NCBI RefSeq assembly: GCF_026250525.1
Contig: NZ_CP111043.1
Span: 3,795,001 to 3,859,000, forward strand
Length of the DNA stretch: 64,000 bases
Direction of reading: 5' to 3'
DNA from: Chondrinema litorale
GTDB lineage: Bacteria; Bacteroidota; Bacteroidia; Cytophagales; Flammeovirgaceae
The position numbers and the translations under genes were made by a program. The notes beneath the pieces were generated by a model. The model searched no databases, was not told the origin of the DNA, and worked only from the letters and a program-made list of their open reading frames with translations. Below, piece after piece: positions 35,964 to 44,871 of this stretch (positions within the stretch are counted from its first letter, which is position 1; every line of letters begins with the position of its first letter).

Positions 35964-36659
35964 ATGCCCGAAAAAGATGTATATGGTGAGGCCCTTTGGG
36001 ATTATTATGAAGGGAAAGATGCAGAAGGTCTTGTTATACATACTTCTTATGGTGATATAGAAGATATGCCGGTAGAAGTTTTCTATCGGGATTTTGATGA
36101 TTTCCCTATGATGGAGGCTTTTGCCATAGAAAGATGTAGAGGAAAGATTTTAGATGTAGGAGCCGGGGTAGGTTGTCATTCTTTAATTATGCAAGATCAG
36201 GGAAAGGATGTGCATCCTATAGATATTTCTGATTATTGTGTGAAAATTATGAATGCTAGAGCCATAGATAATGTGCGCAAGCAAGACTTTTTTAAAATTA
36301 AAGGAGAGCAGTATGATACCATCCTTTTTTTAATGAATGGCATAGGCATAGCTGGAGATGTTAAAGGTCTTAAAGAATTACTTAATCAATGTAAATCACT
36401 ATTAAAAGAAGGCGGAGAAATCGTTTTTGATTCAAGTGATGTACAATATTTAAAAGACTATGATGGCGTATCTAGCGATGATAAATACATTGGTGAGATT
36501 GCCTATCAATACGAATATAACAATAAGAAAGGAGATTGGTTTAATTGGCTTTATATTGATCCAGAACTAATGAAAAAAGTGGCTGGAGAGGTAGGATGGA
36601 AGTTTGAACTTTTACATCAAGATGAAAACGATCAGTATTTAGCTTCACTAACTAGATAA
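35964..36659 (+). CDS. Class I SAM-dependent methyltransferase
   Basis: A 231-residue Rossmann methyltransferase. SAM-binding motif I is 'ILDVGAGVGCHS' (about 59-70), motif II 'VHPIDIS', then 'DTILFLMNGIGIAG' (motif IV), and 'LKEGGEIVFDSSD' (motif VI). The substrate is not apparent; the N-terminal 60 residues carry conserved-looking 'VYGEALWDYYEGKD'. It follows DUF1737 at 35 bases, so co-transcription is likely, and it precedes the 7TMR histidine kinase by about 120 bases. Confidence 0.85.
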   Translation: MPEKDVYGEALWDYYEGKDAEGLVIHTSYGDIEDMPVEVFYRDFDDFPMMEAFAIERCRGKILDVGAGVGCHSLIMQDQGKDVHPIDISDYCVKIMNARAIDNVRKQDFFKIKGEQYDTILFLMNGIGIAGDVKGLKELLNQCKSLLKEGGEIVFDSSDVQYLKDYDGVSSDDKYIGEIAYQYEYNNKKGDWFNWLYIDPELMKKVAGEVGWKFELLHQDENDQYLASLTR

Positions 36660-36782
36660 GTTTTAACAATAAACATTTGAGTAAGAGGTTTTTAAAGTCA
36701 TATACAAATATGATTTTTTTAACTAGACTCTCTCAGATTACAGTTTATTCGAAACAATGGTTTTCTAATCTCATTCAAGTTG

Positions 36783-39080
36783 ATGCTAAGGGGCTTGCTT
36801 TTATATTATCTGCTATTTAACAGCTTACTGTTTTGCAAAGGACAGGAGTTGGTAATTTATTCAGATAGCGACTCTACAATAGCAATTGAAAAGCACTTAA
36901 GTTTTTTTGTAGAAGGTGAGGAGGAGTTAAGTATTTACCAAGTTAAAGATTTAAACGGAGGTTACTGGCAAAAACTCGTAGACACCGATGAACATCGATT
37001 TTCACAATCAGAGAATTTATGGGTAAAATTGAATGTTGTTTCGGATGTTGTTTTAAGAGATTATGTTTTTAAACTCCACGATGTTAAAATAGCCGAAGCA
37101 TGGTTGATAGAAGACGAAGGAATATCTTCTTACCAAAAGGGTGGCGAGTTTGTAGAAGCTAGCTCTAAAGAAATTCTAGCTCGAAGAAAAGATTTTATAA
37201 TATCACTCAGAGATCTTCACTCAGAGAGTTTCACGCTATTTGTAAAGCTTGAAAATATTGAGAAGTCGCAAGTTAATCTAAATTGGCTGCTCACACCATA
37301 TGAGAGCTGGATGACTTTCTATTTTTATTGCTCTTTAAAAGAAATTATATTTCAATCGGTTTTGGGAGTATTGATGTTAATATCTCTACTGCTTTTTATA
37401 CTTATACTTGATCAAAATTATTTATACTATTCAATTTACCTAGGCTCAGTTTCTTTATATTTTTTATGGGACTTTGGCATTACCGGCAATTACATTTTAG
37501 GTAATTTCCCGAACATTAATTTCTTTTTAAAAGTTTTCCAAAACTTTGTTCCAATTGCATATTTCTTATTTGTTAAACACTATATCAGGTATTCGTCACT
37601 AGACTCTTGGTTCTTTAAGAGTGTATTGCTAATAATAGGGTTAAATACAGGCTTTGTGCTTGTCGAAACAGTTAGCCTACAATGGACGATGGATAGGGGT
37701 CTGGTGTTTTCCAATTTGGCAAATGGTTTAGCTTCATTTTCGATGATTTACTTTTCAATTTCATTTTTGAGAATAAAATATGGAAATGTTAAGCAGAAGC
37801 AAGTGCTAAATGCAGGTATTATTTCAATTCTGGTTTCATATATTCTTGCATTTTTTGCTAATTATTTTGAGGTTGATAATTCTGAGTTGATTATTCAATT
37901 CGGTATTCTGTTAGAAATATTATTTTTTGCTGTGAGTTTGATTTTGAGAATCAGACACAATGAAAAAGAAAAAGTAATTTTTCAGAAGGAGTTAATTATG
38001 GAGCTTAATAAGAATAAGCTCATGCAAGAAAACTACAACAAAGAATTGGAGAATAAAGTAGTTGAAAGAACAAAAGAAATTAAAACTAAAAATGAAGAAA
38101 TAATAAAACATAGAAATGATCTAATACAAAATGCACAACATTTTCAAGAGTTAAATGCAGAAATCTTGGCTCAGGCAGAACTCATACATAGTGCTAATGA
38201 AAGACTGCATAAGAATGAACAAATTTTAAGAAAGTCTTTTGAAAACTTAAAGAAAAGCCAACGTGAAGTTGAAGTGAAAAATGGAGAAATTCAGAAAATA
38301 AATAAAAACCTTGAAAAGCTAGTTGAATCGCGAAGTAAGGATGTGATTGTTGCAAAAAAGGAGTTAGATGAGTTTTTATACAGAAGTTCTCACAACTTAA
38401 AAGGGCCAGTTGCTAGAATAAAAGGCTTGCTTCAATTGTTTGAGATGGATTTGGAAAATACGACCAATCTTCAAAATTATCTTATAAAGTTACAGGTTGT
38501 TGTGTTGAGAATGGAGCGGATTTTAGAGAAGTTAAATGCAGTAAGTATTATAAATATAGATTACGATAATAAAAACATCCATACTGATGTGCCTAAGGTG
38601 ATTTCAGGAGTGGTTGATTCCTTTATAAATATAATTAATGAGAAGAAAATTGAGATTATTGAAGATACAATTCCGGTAGTTCTGGAAATAGACCCAAATA
38701 TTCTAACTATTATAATAAAAAATCTTGTTGAGAATGCCCTCCAGTTTAGTGATAATACTAGAAAACATAAGGTTGTTATTAAGCTTTTTGAACACCAGAA
38801 TGGATTTGTAGAGTTAAGTGTAAGCGATAATGGTATTGGTATAGAGAGTGAGTGTTTAGAGCATATTTTTGATATGTTTTATGTAGGATCTGTAAGTTCT
38901 AAAGGTGATGGAATGGGCTTATATATTGTACAGAAGGCTATAACTTCAATTGGTGGATTTATTAGAGTAGAGAGCAAAGCAGATACAGGCTCTAAATTTA
39001 TAATTACATTTCCTTTAAAAAATAAACATTCGGTGTGTACTCAAAATAACATCAAAGAAAAAGTCATTTTAACAAACTGA
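36783..39080 (+). CDS. 7TMR-DISM sensor histidine kinase
   Basis: A 765-residue kinase. I use the ATG following an in-frame TTG, since it gives a proper signal peptide (1-22). The N-terminal extracytoplasmic part (about 25-180) is a 7TMR-DISM extracellular-2-like beta domain. Seven transmembrane segments follow (about 190-395), then a long coiled coil (about 400-515). The dimerisation/phospho-acceptor helix has His537 in 'SSHNLKGPVAR', and the HATPase domain has N box 'NLVENALQFSD', 'DNGIGI' and 'GDGMGLYIVQ'. It senses an unknown envelope signal and has no response regulator in its operon, so it is an orphan. Confidence 0.92.
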   Translation: MLRGLLLYYLLFNSLLFCKGQELVIYSDSDSTIAIEKHLSFFVEGEEELSIYQVKDLNGGYWQKLVDTDEHRFSQSENLWVKLNVVSDVVLRDYVFKLHDVKIAEAWLIEDEGISSYQKGGEFVEASSKEILARRKDFIISLRDLHSESFTLFVKLENIEKSQVNLNWLLTPYESWMTFYFYCSLKEIIFQSVLGVLMLISLLLFILILDQNYLYYSIYLGSVSLYFLWDFGITGNYILGNFPNINFFLKVFQNFVPIAYFLFVKHYIRYSSLDSWFFKSVLLIIGLNTGFVLVETVSLQWTMDRGLVFSNLANGLASFSMIYFSISFLRIKYGNVKQKQVLNAGIISILVSYILAFFANYFEVDNSELIIQFGILLEILFFAVSLILRIRHNEKEKVIFQKELIMELNKNKLMQENYNKELENKVVERTKEIKTKNEEIIKHRNDLIQNAQHFQELNAEILAQAELIHSANERLHKNEQILRKSFENLKKSQREVEVKNGEIQKINKNLEKLVESRSKDVIVAKKELDEFLYRSSHNLKGPVARIKGLLQLFEMDLENTTNLQNYLIKLQVVVLRMERILEKLNAVSIINIDYDNKNIHTDVPKVISGVVDSFINIINEKKIEIIEDTIPVVLEIDPNILTIIIKNLVENALQFSDNTRKHKVVIKLFEHQNGFVELSVSDNGIGIESECLEHIFDMFYVGSVSSKGDGMGLYIVQKAITSIGGFIRVESKADTGSKFIITFPLKNKHSVCTQNNIKEKVILTN

Positions 39081-39182
39081 GCTATTTCTTTGGGTACAAA
39101 TATTTGAATGTAATTCTGCCTTATTATTTAATTCCTAATATTATATCTTTACATAGTTACTCATTTTAAATTTAATGAAACT

Positions 39183-40514
39183 ATGTACTCAAAGCATATT
39201 TTTAAAATAGCATATATCTTATTAATTAGCTCATTTTTTTATTCTTGTGATAAGCAAAATGCCGATTCAGAAACAACATCAAACGTATCAAACTTACCAG
39301 TTGCAGATAATGATAATGGAGGTATAGAATTGCCTTCAGGATTTGGGGCTGTTACTGTTGCCAAAGCTGTTGGTAAGGCTAGACACCTTACTGTAGATGA
39401 AAAAGGAAGTATTTACATCAAACTCAGAAAACTAGAAAATGAGAATGGTGTGATTGTATTATCTGACACAACCGGAGATGGGAAATACGATGTAAAATCT
39501 GCATTTGGCGATTATGTTGGAACAGGTGTTCATTTGTACAATGGTTATTTGTATGTTTCTTCAGATACTTCTGTTTATCGTTATAAGCTCGAAAATGGCT
39601 TAGTTCCATCAGGTGCAGTTCCAGAAACGGTCGTTTCTGGCTTTCCTACACAACGATCTCATGAAGCAAAGTCTCTTGCCTTTGATAATGCAGGGCATAT
39701 GTATGTGAATGTGGGCGCACCTTCTAATGCATGTATGGAGACTGGCAGAACACCCGGTTCGCCCGGATTAGATCCTTGTCCTCAATTAGAGTTTCAGGCT
39801 GGTATTTGGCAATTTGATGCAAATAAGCTTAATCAGGTTCATCAAGTAGATGGACATAGATATGCCACAGGTATTAGAAACTCCGTAGCTTTAGAATGGA
39901 ATATTTCTGCCAACTCTTTATATGCAGTTCAACATGGTAGGGACCAATTAAGTAATCTGTTTTCAGAATTTTACGATGATGAACAAAGTGCAGAATTACC
40001 TTCAGAAGAGTTTTTGAAAATTAGTGATGGAGATGATTTTGGCTGGCCTTATTGCTATTACGATCATTTTCAAGATAAAAAAATACTTGCACCAGAATAT
40101 GGTGGTGATGGAAAAAAAACAGGTAGATGCGAAAATGTAGTGCCTCCAATTTTAACTTTTCCAGCTCACTGGGCACCAAATGACTTGTTATTTTATACTG
40201 GTGATTTGTTTCCAGAAAAATATAAAAATGGTGCTTTTATCGCTTTTCATGGTTCATGGAATAGAGGCCCTTACGCTCAGCAAGGTTATTCAGTTGTATT
40301 TGTTCCTTTTAAAGATGGTATGCCTTCTGGTGAGTGGGAGAGATTTGCAACAGGTTTTGCTGGGGTAGATAGCGTAATGTCAACTTCAGATGCTAAACAT
40401 AGACCAATGGGACTTACTCAAGGACCAGACGGCTCGCTTTATATCTCAGACTCTGTAGAAGGGAAGATTTGGAGGGTGCTCTATTATGATGAGAAATTAG
40501 CTTCTCTAGACTAA
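39183..40514 (+). CDS. PQQ-type sugar dehydrogenase-like lipoprotein (AA12/GSDH propeller)
   Basis: A 443-residue lipoprotein: signal (1-21) with lipobox Phe-Tyr-Ser-Cys (Cys22), then a six-bladed beta-propeller. Characteristic strands are 'ARHLTVDEKGSIYIKL', 'THGT-like' metal/cofactor turns 'GHRYATGIRNSVALEW', 'ISDGDDFGWPYCYYD', 'AFHGSWNRGPYAQQGYSV' and 'GLTQGPDGSLYISDS', as in soluble-glucose-dehydrogenase and AA12 pyranose-dehydrogenase families, which oxidise sugars using bound PQQ. The conserved His and Arg of the cofactor pocket look present, although this cannot be proven by eye. The next gene encodes a c-type cytochrome lipoprotein, a likely electron acceptor. Confidence 0.82.
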   Translation: MYSKHIFKIAYILLISSFFYSCDKQNADSETTSNVSNLPVADNDNGGIELPSGFGAVTVAKAVGKARHLTVDEKGSIYIKLRKLENENGVIVLSDTTGDGKYDVKSAFGDYVGTGVHLYNGYLYVSSDTSVYRYKLENGLVPSGAVPETVVSGFPTQRSHEAKSLAFDNAGHMYVNVGAPSNACMETGRTPGSPGLDPCPQLEFQAGIWQFDANKLNQVHQVDGHRYATGIRNSVALEWNISANSLYAVQHGRDQLSNLFSEFYDDEQSAELPSEEFLKISDGDDFGWPYCYYDHFQDKKILAPEYGGDGKKTGRCENVVPPILTFPAHWAPNDLLFYTGDLFPEKYKNGAFIAFHGSWNRGPYAQQGYSVVFVPFKDGMPSGEWERFATGFAGVDSVMSTSDAKHRPMGLTQGPDGSLYISDSVEGKIWRVLYYDEKLASLD

Positions 40515-40649
40515 ATATTTATAGTTTGAGTAAATTCCTTAAGAATAAATTCATCTAATTAGTTATAATTGATAGTATTAAACTGAGATTATATAAATTT
40601 CTCTGGCAAAACAGATTAAAAATTAAAACTATTCTAATTTTATTTATCT

Positions 40650-41117
40650 ATGAACAAATTTTATTTTGTATTTGCATTTTGTGTATGGGGCTTAATTTCA
40701 TGTGGTGGTAGTTCAGAAAAATCTACAACTGAAACTGTTGCAGAAGCAAAACCAACACAAGAAGAAGCAAAAGAGGAAAAACCACAAGTACATCCTGGAA
40801 TGGGTATTTACAAAACATATTGCCAAGTATGCCATCAGGCAAATGGAGAAGGGGTTCCAGGAATGAATCCTCCTTTAACGCAAACAGAATATGTTTTAGG
40901 AGAAAAAGAAAGGATTATCGGTATTGTATTGAATGGTTTAACTGGAGAGATTGAGATTAAAGGCGAAACTTACAATAATGTAATGGCATCTCACAGTTTT
41001 CTTACCGATCAGCAAATTGCTAATGTACTATCATTTGTAAGATCAAGCTTCGGAAATGATGCTGATGCAGTAACTCCTGAAGAGGTGGCTGCTGTAAGAG
41101 CAAGTAGCGGAAATTAA
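40650..41117 (+). CDS. Lipoprotein cytochrome c
   Basis: A 155-residue lipoprotein with lipobox Leu-Ile-Ser-Cys (Cys18) and a Glu/Lys/Pro-rich tether (20-47), so it sits on the periplasmic or outer-membrane surface. The haem-binding 'CQVCH' is at 58-62, and Met112 in 'NNVMASHS' is the probable sixth ligand. The fold resembles class I cytochrome c of the alcohol-dehydrogenase-cytochrome type. It follows the PQQ-type sugar dehydrogenase by 135 bases and probably takes its electrons. A strong terminator lies right behind it. Confidence 0.92.
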   Translation: MNKFYFVFAFCVWGLISCGGSSEKSTTETVAEAKPTQEEAKEEKPQVHPGMGIYKTYCQVCHQANGEGVPGMNPPLTQTEYVLGEKERIIGIVLNGLTGEIEIKGETYNNVMASHSFLTDQQIANVLSFVRSSFGNDADAVTPEEVAAVRASSGN

Positions 41118-41133
41118 TATTAATTTTTAATAA

Positions 41134-41174
41134 ACAGTATAAATCATTACTGATGGTTTATACTGTATTTTTTT
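41134..41174 (+). terminator. Intrinsic terminator after cytochrome c gene, abutting next start codon
   Basis: A perfect 10-bp stem ACAGTATAAA / TTTATACTGT (41134-41143, 41157-41166) followed by ATTTTTTT. Only 3 bases separate the T run from the ATG of the next SDR gene. Confidence 0.85.
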
Positions 41175-41177
41175 ATT

Positions 41178-41966
41178 ATGGATATTTCTTTATTAAATAA
41201 GCAGGCTTTTGTTTGTGGAAGTACTCAGGGAATTGGCAAGGCAGTCGCTTTTGAATTAGCGTCTTTGGGAGCTAATGTTACCCTTTGTGCCAGAAACGAA
41301 GAAAAGCTAAAAGAGTTAAGTGTTTTGCTAGATACCTCGCAAGGTCAAAAACATGATTGTCTTGTGGCTGATTTTTTTAATCCTGATTTATTGAAAGCAA
41401 AAATTCAGGATTATGTATCAGATGGCAGAAAAGTAAATATACTAGTTAATAATACAGGAGGCCCACCAGCAGGAGACGCCATTGATGCTAAACCAGAGGA
41501 GTTTTTAAAAGCTTTTTCTGCACACCTCATTTGTAACCAGCACTTGGTTCAAACATTTGTAGATGGGATGAAAGAAGATGCATACGGTAGAGTAATCAAC
41601 ATTATCTCAACTTCAGTAAAAGTACCTATTCCTGGCTTAGGTGTATCTAATACAACCAGAGGTGCTGTGGCTAGTTGGGCCAAAACACTGGCGAGGGAGC
41701 TAGCCCCATTTGGAATTACAGTAAATAATGTTTTGCCCGGTTTTACAAAAACTGCTAGGTTAGATGGGCTTATTAGTGTACGTGCAGAAAAGAACAATAA
41801 GACTTTTGACGAATACGAAAAAATTATGATGGAAACTGTACCTGCTAAAAGATTTGCAACATCAGAAGAAGTAGCAGGAGCAGTGGCATATTTGGCTTCA
41901 CCGGTTGCAGCTTATGTAAACGGGATTAACTTGCCAGTAGATGGAGGTAATACACCAAGTTTATAA
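41178..41966 (+). CDS. Atypical SDR-family protein lacking the Tyr/Lys pair
   Basis: A 262-residue SDR fold: 'FVCGSTQGIGKAVAF' (cofactor loop), 'NNTGGPPAG', Ser in 'IISTSVK', and C-terminal 'PVAAYVNGINLPVDGG'. At the position of the catalytic Y-x-x-x-K it reads Ser-Asn-Thr-Thr-Arg in 'GVSNTTRGAVASWAK', so Tyr is Ser and Lys is Arg. SDRs with this 'L-x-x-S-N-x-x-R' form are known from other bacteria as a separate group, so the gene is probably not broken, but the reaction is uncertain. It starts 3 bases after a terminator and is followed 12 bases later by the Nudix gene. Confidence 0.85.
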   Translation: MDISLLNKQAFVCGSTQGIGKAVAFELASLGANVTLCARNEEKLKELSVLLDTSQGQKHDCLVADFFNPDLLKAKIQDYVSDGRKVNILVNNTGGPPAGDAIDAKPEEFLKAFSAHLICNQHLVQTFVDGMKEDAYGRVINIISTSVKVPIPGLGVSNTTRGAVASWAKTLARELAPFGITVNNVLPGFTKTARLDGLISVRAEKNNKTFDEYEKIMMETVPAKRFATSEEVAGAVAYLASPVAAYVNGINLPVDGGNTPSL

Positions 41967-41978
41967 AATTGAAATAGT

Positions 41979-42512
41979 TTGAAATTTTGTAGTAACTGTG
42001 GCAGCGATCTAATTGAATGGGTGATACCTGAAGGAGATAATCACTTTAGGTATTATTGTAAAAATTGTGAAACCATTCATTATCAAAATCCAAAAATTGT
42101 TGTAGGTTGTATCCCTCAGTGGGAGGGTAAAATATTGTTATGTAGAAGAGCAATAGAGCCTAGAAAAGGTTTTTGGAATTTGCCCGGTGGCTATATGGAA
42201 AATGGGGAAACTTTACCAGAAGGAGCTGCCAGAGAAGCTTTCGAAGAAACAAATGCAAAAGTTAAAATTGGAAAACTAATCTCCATATATACTATTCCTC
42301 AGATTAATCAGGTGATGCTTCATTTCTTAGCAGAACTAGAAAGTGATAAGTTTTCGGTAACTACTGAGAGTGAAGAATTACAGCTATTTAACTTGGATGA
42401 AATCCCTTGGGAAGATTTGGCATTTCACTCTAATGACTTTGCCCTTAAGGCATACTTAGAATCAATTCAACAATTGAATTACGAAGTAAGAATGGGCACA
42501 TTGGTAAAATAG
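41979..42512 (+). CDS. Nudix hydrolase with N-terminal zinc ribbon
   Basis: A 177-residue cytoplasmic hydrolase of nucleoside-diphosphate-linked compounds (NudC/ADP-ribose-pyrophosphatase-like). The N-terminal zinc ribbon has four Cys in 'FCSNCG' and 'YCKNCE'. The Nudix box is 'GYMENGETLPEGAAREAFEET', with N in place of the late Gly of the EExG step. The start is a TTG: an in-frame stop lies just upstream and the ribbon begins at the second codon, so no ATG could serve. It follows the SDR gene by 12 bases and forms an operon with it. It is convergent with the M1 peptidase gene. Confidence 0.9.
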   Translation: MKFCSNCGSDLIEWVIPEGDNHFRYYCKNCETIHYQNPKIVVGCIPQWEGKILLCRRAIEPRKGFWNLPGGYMENGETLPEGAAREAFEETNAKVKIGKLISIYTIPQINQVMLHFLAELESDKFSVTTESEELQLFNLDEIPWEDLAFHSNDFALKAYLESIQQLNYEVRMGTLVK

Positions 42513-42541
42513 TGTGAAATGCCAAACTTCATGATTAATGG

Positions 42542-44221
42542 TCAATTAAAATAACCTAAAAACCAGCAGTCTGGATCTTTTACAATTGTTACAGGTTTGT
42601 CTTTTAATGGAATATCAATACTTTGATTTCTTTGAGTAACTTCAATCGTTTTCCTTTCCTTTGTCCCATCTTTATAGCTCAATTCTATCTCTAAAGGAAA
42701 ACTAAAAGCCTCTTCGGTTTGAGTTTGATCGATAGTAAATGAAAGCATTTGACTCTTTTTACTGTATTTCCAAGATGTTTCTAACTGTGGTAACCCCGGT
42801 CTGTATAACCATTGTTCAAAGAACCATTCGAGCTCCAGGCCAGAGAACTTTTCCATATAATACTGGAAGTCTTTTGTAAGTGCATTTTTATCCTTATAAG
42901 CTTTATAATATGCCCTTATCGCTTTCCAAAAAGTATCTGTACCTACTTGTTTTCTAAGCATGTGTAATGTCCATGCTCCTTTTTGATAAGAGTTGGTATT
43001 TAGTAATTTGTTAAGATCAGTAATGTTGAAATCAATTATAGAAGACGCTGGATTTTCTTGATAAAAATTTAGAATGGCTGCTTTTTGAGAATTTAACAAA
43101 CTATTCATAGAATTTCTACCATAGGTGTTTTCTATATAGAGGTCTGTAAAATATGTAGCAAACCCTTCACTAAGCCATACGTGGTGCCAGTCGGCTTCAG
43201 TTATTGCATCTCCAAACCACTGGTGAGCTACTTCATGGGCTATTAACTGTTCTACTTTGTTTTCTCCAGTTACCGAATTTTCGTAATAGAAAATATTTCC
43301 GGCATTTTCCATCCCTCCATATTTTGTTTTAGACTGAACATTTGCCAGTTTGCTGTATGAGAAAGGACCTATTTTATCATTAAAATAGCTAAAGACTCTG
43401 CGAGCTGGTTCGTAGTCATCAAAGCCTTCTTTTTTATTTTGAGGAAAAACCCAACTTTCAATAGAGGTTCCATCAACAGGCTCAAGATATTGAATCGCAA
43501 ATTTGGCTACACCAATTACCATAACTTTTGTAGCTAAATCTGTTTCACTTTGCCATTTGGTTATTTTTGTTTTCTCATCTATAAAACTTTCTTCTGTTTT
43601 TGTGCCACTACCAATTACTTCATAATGTAGGGGAGCTTTTACTATAAATGAGCATTGAGCTTTATCATAAGGATGATCTATACAAGCTAACCAATGGTGA
43701 GCGCGGTTTGGCCAGTTGTCTCCAAAAAATGTTCTATCTCCAAATTTGTTCTCAGAGATAATTAATCCATCATAGGGGATGCCTTTGTATTGTATGTTTA
43801 AAGTAAACCTTTCTCCAGGTTGTAAGCTGTTTGTAAAAAAGACTTCTAATTTATCATTTTCATGATTATAGCTTCTAATCCCATGTTCGGAATGTATCTG
43901 AACATTGTCTACAATCATTCCTTTACCTTCTCTTTCTTCGGTAACATTAGAGAGATCAAAAGTGATGGTATTTACTTTTTGTTGTTTAATAATTCCTTCT
44001 ACAGTTGTTACTCCATATATAGAGTCATTTACATCATTAAGTGTAAGCTCAAAGGTGTATTGAGTGATGTCTACTGAGTTGTTTTTTGGGTAATTATCGG
44101 TTGTGCTTTCTGCAAGTGTTACTTTTTGAGATATAAACATTAAATATAACGTAACCAAAAGATGGCTGAAAATCTTGAAACAAAAGCTTGTAAAGTTCTG
44201 TAGATAAATATGATGGTGCAT
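42542..44221 (-). CDS. Secreted M1-family zinc aminopeptidase
   Basis: A 559-residue exported aminopeptidase N-like enzyme. The N-terminus has a long hydrophobic signal (about 15-37). The beta-sandwich domain covers about 48-235. The catalytic domain has 'GGMENAGN' (exopeptidase motif), the zinc site 'HEVAHQW' (His329, Glu330, His333) and third ligand Glu352 in 'WLSEGFATYF'. The large C-terminal helical domain of the ERAP1 type is absent and replaced by a short beta domain, as in many Bacteroidota M1 proteins. It trims peptides outside the cytoplasm. It is monocistronic and divergent from the RAYT-like gene. Confidence 0.92.
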   Translation of the reverse strand: MHHHIYLQNFTSFCFKIFSHLLVTLYLMFISQKVTLAESTTDNYPKNNSVDITQYTFELTLNDVNDSIYGVTTVEGIIKQQKVNTITFDLSNVTEEREGKGMIVDNVQIHSEHGIRSYNHENDKLEVFFTNSLQPGERFTLNIQYKGIPYDGLIISENKFGDRTFFGDNWPNRAHHWLACIDHPYDKAQCSFIVKAPLHYEVIGSGTKTEESFIDEKTKITKWQSETDLATKVMVIGVAKFAIQYLEPVDGTSIESWVFPQNKKEGFDDYEPARRVFSYFNDKIGPFSYSKLANVQSKTKYGGMENAGNIFYYENSVTGENKVEQLIAHEVAHQWFGDAITEADWHHVWLSEGFATYFTDLYIENTYGRNSMNSLLNSQKAAILNFYQENPASSIIDFNITDLNKLLNTNSYQKGAWTLHMLRKQVGTDTFWKAIRAYYKAYKDKNALTKDFQYYMEKFSGLELEWFFEQWLYRPGLPQLETSWKYSKKSQMLSFTIDQTQTEEAFSFPLEIELSYKDGTKERKTIEVTQRNQSIDIPLKDKPVTIVKDPDCWFLGYFN

Positions 44222-44331
44222 ATAGTTCCGTTAATTGAATAGCATTAAAACGCTAAATATAATATCCGTAATAACCATAAATACACACATATCTAATTTT
44301 TTAACCTAATTAAACACACATTTTTATTATC

Positions 44332-44871
44332 ATGCAAAGAAATAAGTTAATCCACTATTCAGTTTCGACGCTTAAATTGCAGCCGCTTTTTCACAAAGAA
44401 ACATTTTGTAAGAAAATTGTAAAAAACTTAAAGCATCTGGTTGATAGTAGAAAAATTAACCTGTATGGTTTTGTAATTTTACCAACTAAAGTGGAATGTT
44501 TGTGGGAGCTTAAAGGCGAGGAGTCTAGCGAAAGTCCTCATGTGCAGTTTTTAAGAGAGACCTCTGTAGATATGTTGACAGAGCTACGTAAAAAAGACAA
44601 GAAAACACTCGATTTGTTCTGTATTGATATGTTATTTCATAAAATACAGTTTTGGCAAAAAGGTCCAAGGCCAATCGAAATTCATAGTGATGATGAGGCA
44701 GAAGAAATTCTTCATAAAATGCACTATGATGCAGGTAGATTAAAACTGTCAGACGAAAGCAGAATATATCCATATTCTTCTAACAAGTTTTATAATTATA
44801 ATCAGGATAATTTCAACATCCTTTCACATTATAATGAGTATTTTGGGAAAAGAATGAGAAAAGCCAGTTAA
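44332..44871 (+). CDS. RAYT-like (REP-associated tyrosine transposase) protein without HUH histidines
   Basis: A 179-residue protein with the overall design of Y1-type REP-associated transposases. The C-terminal half keeps the family frame: 'KIQFWQKGPRPIEIHSDDEAEEI', then 'HYDAGRLKL' (cf. 'N-P-x-x-A-G-x-V') and 'YPYSS'. The region that should be 'M-x-N-H-V-H-L' reads 'LPTKVECLW', so both metal-binding His are lost. No REP-like inverted repeats are visible around it. It is therefore probably a domesticated or decayed family member, with nuclease activity unlikely; a DNA-binding role is possible. It overlaps the next gene tail-to-tail by 4 bases. Confidence 0.7.
   Translation: MQRNKLIHYSVSTLKLQPLFHKETFCKKIVKNLKHLVDSRKINLYGFVILPTKVECLWELKGEESSESPHVQFLRETSVDMLTELRKKDKKTLDLFCIDMLFHKIQFWQKGPRPIEIHSDDEAEEILHKMHYDAGRLKLSDESRIYPYSSNKFYNYNQDNFNILSHYNEYFGKRMRKAS

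Noticed and set aside
44222..44331. Direct repeat ACACACAT at 44283 and 44314, 31 bases apart
   Set aside because: The repeat is short and low-complexity; phasing of about three helical turns is suggestive but not enough for a regulatory call.
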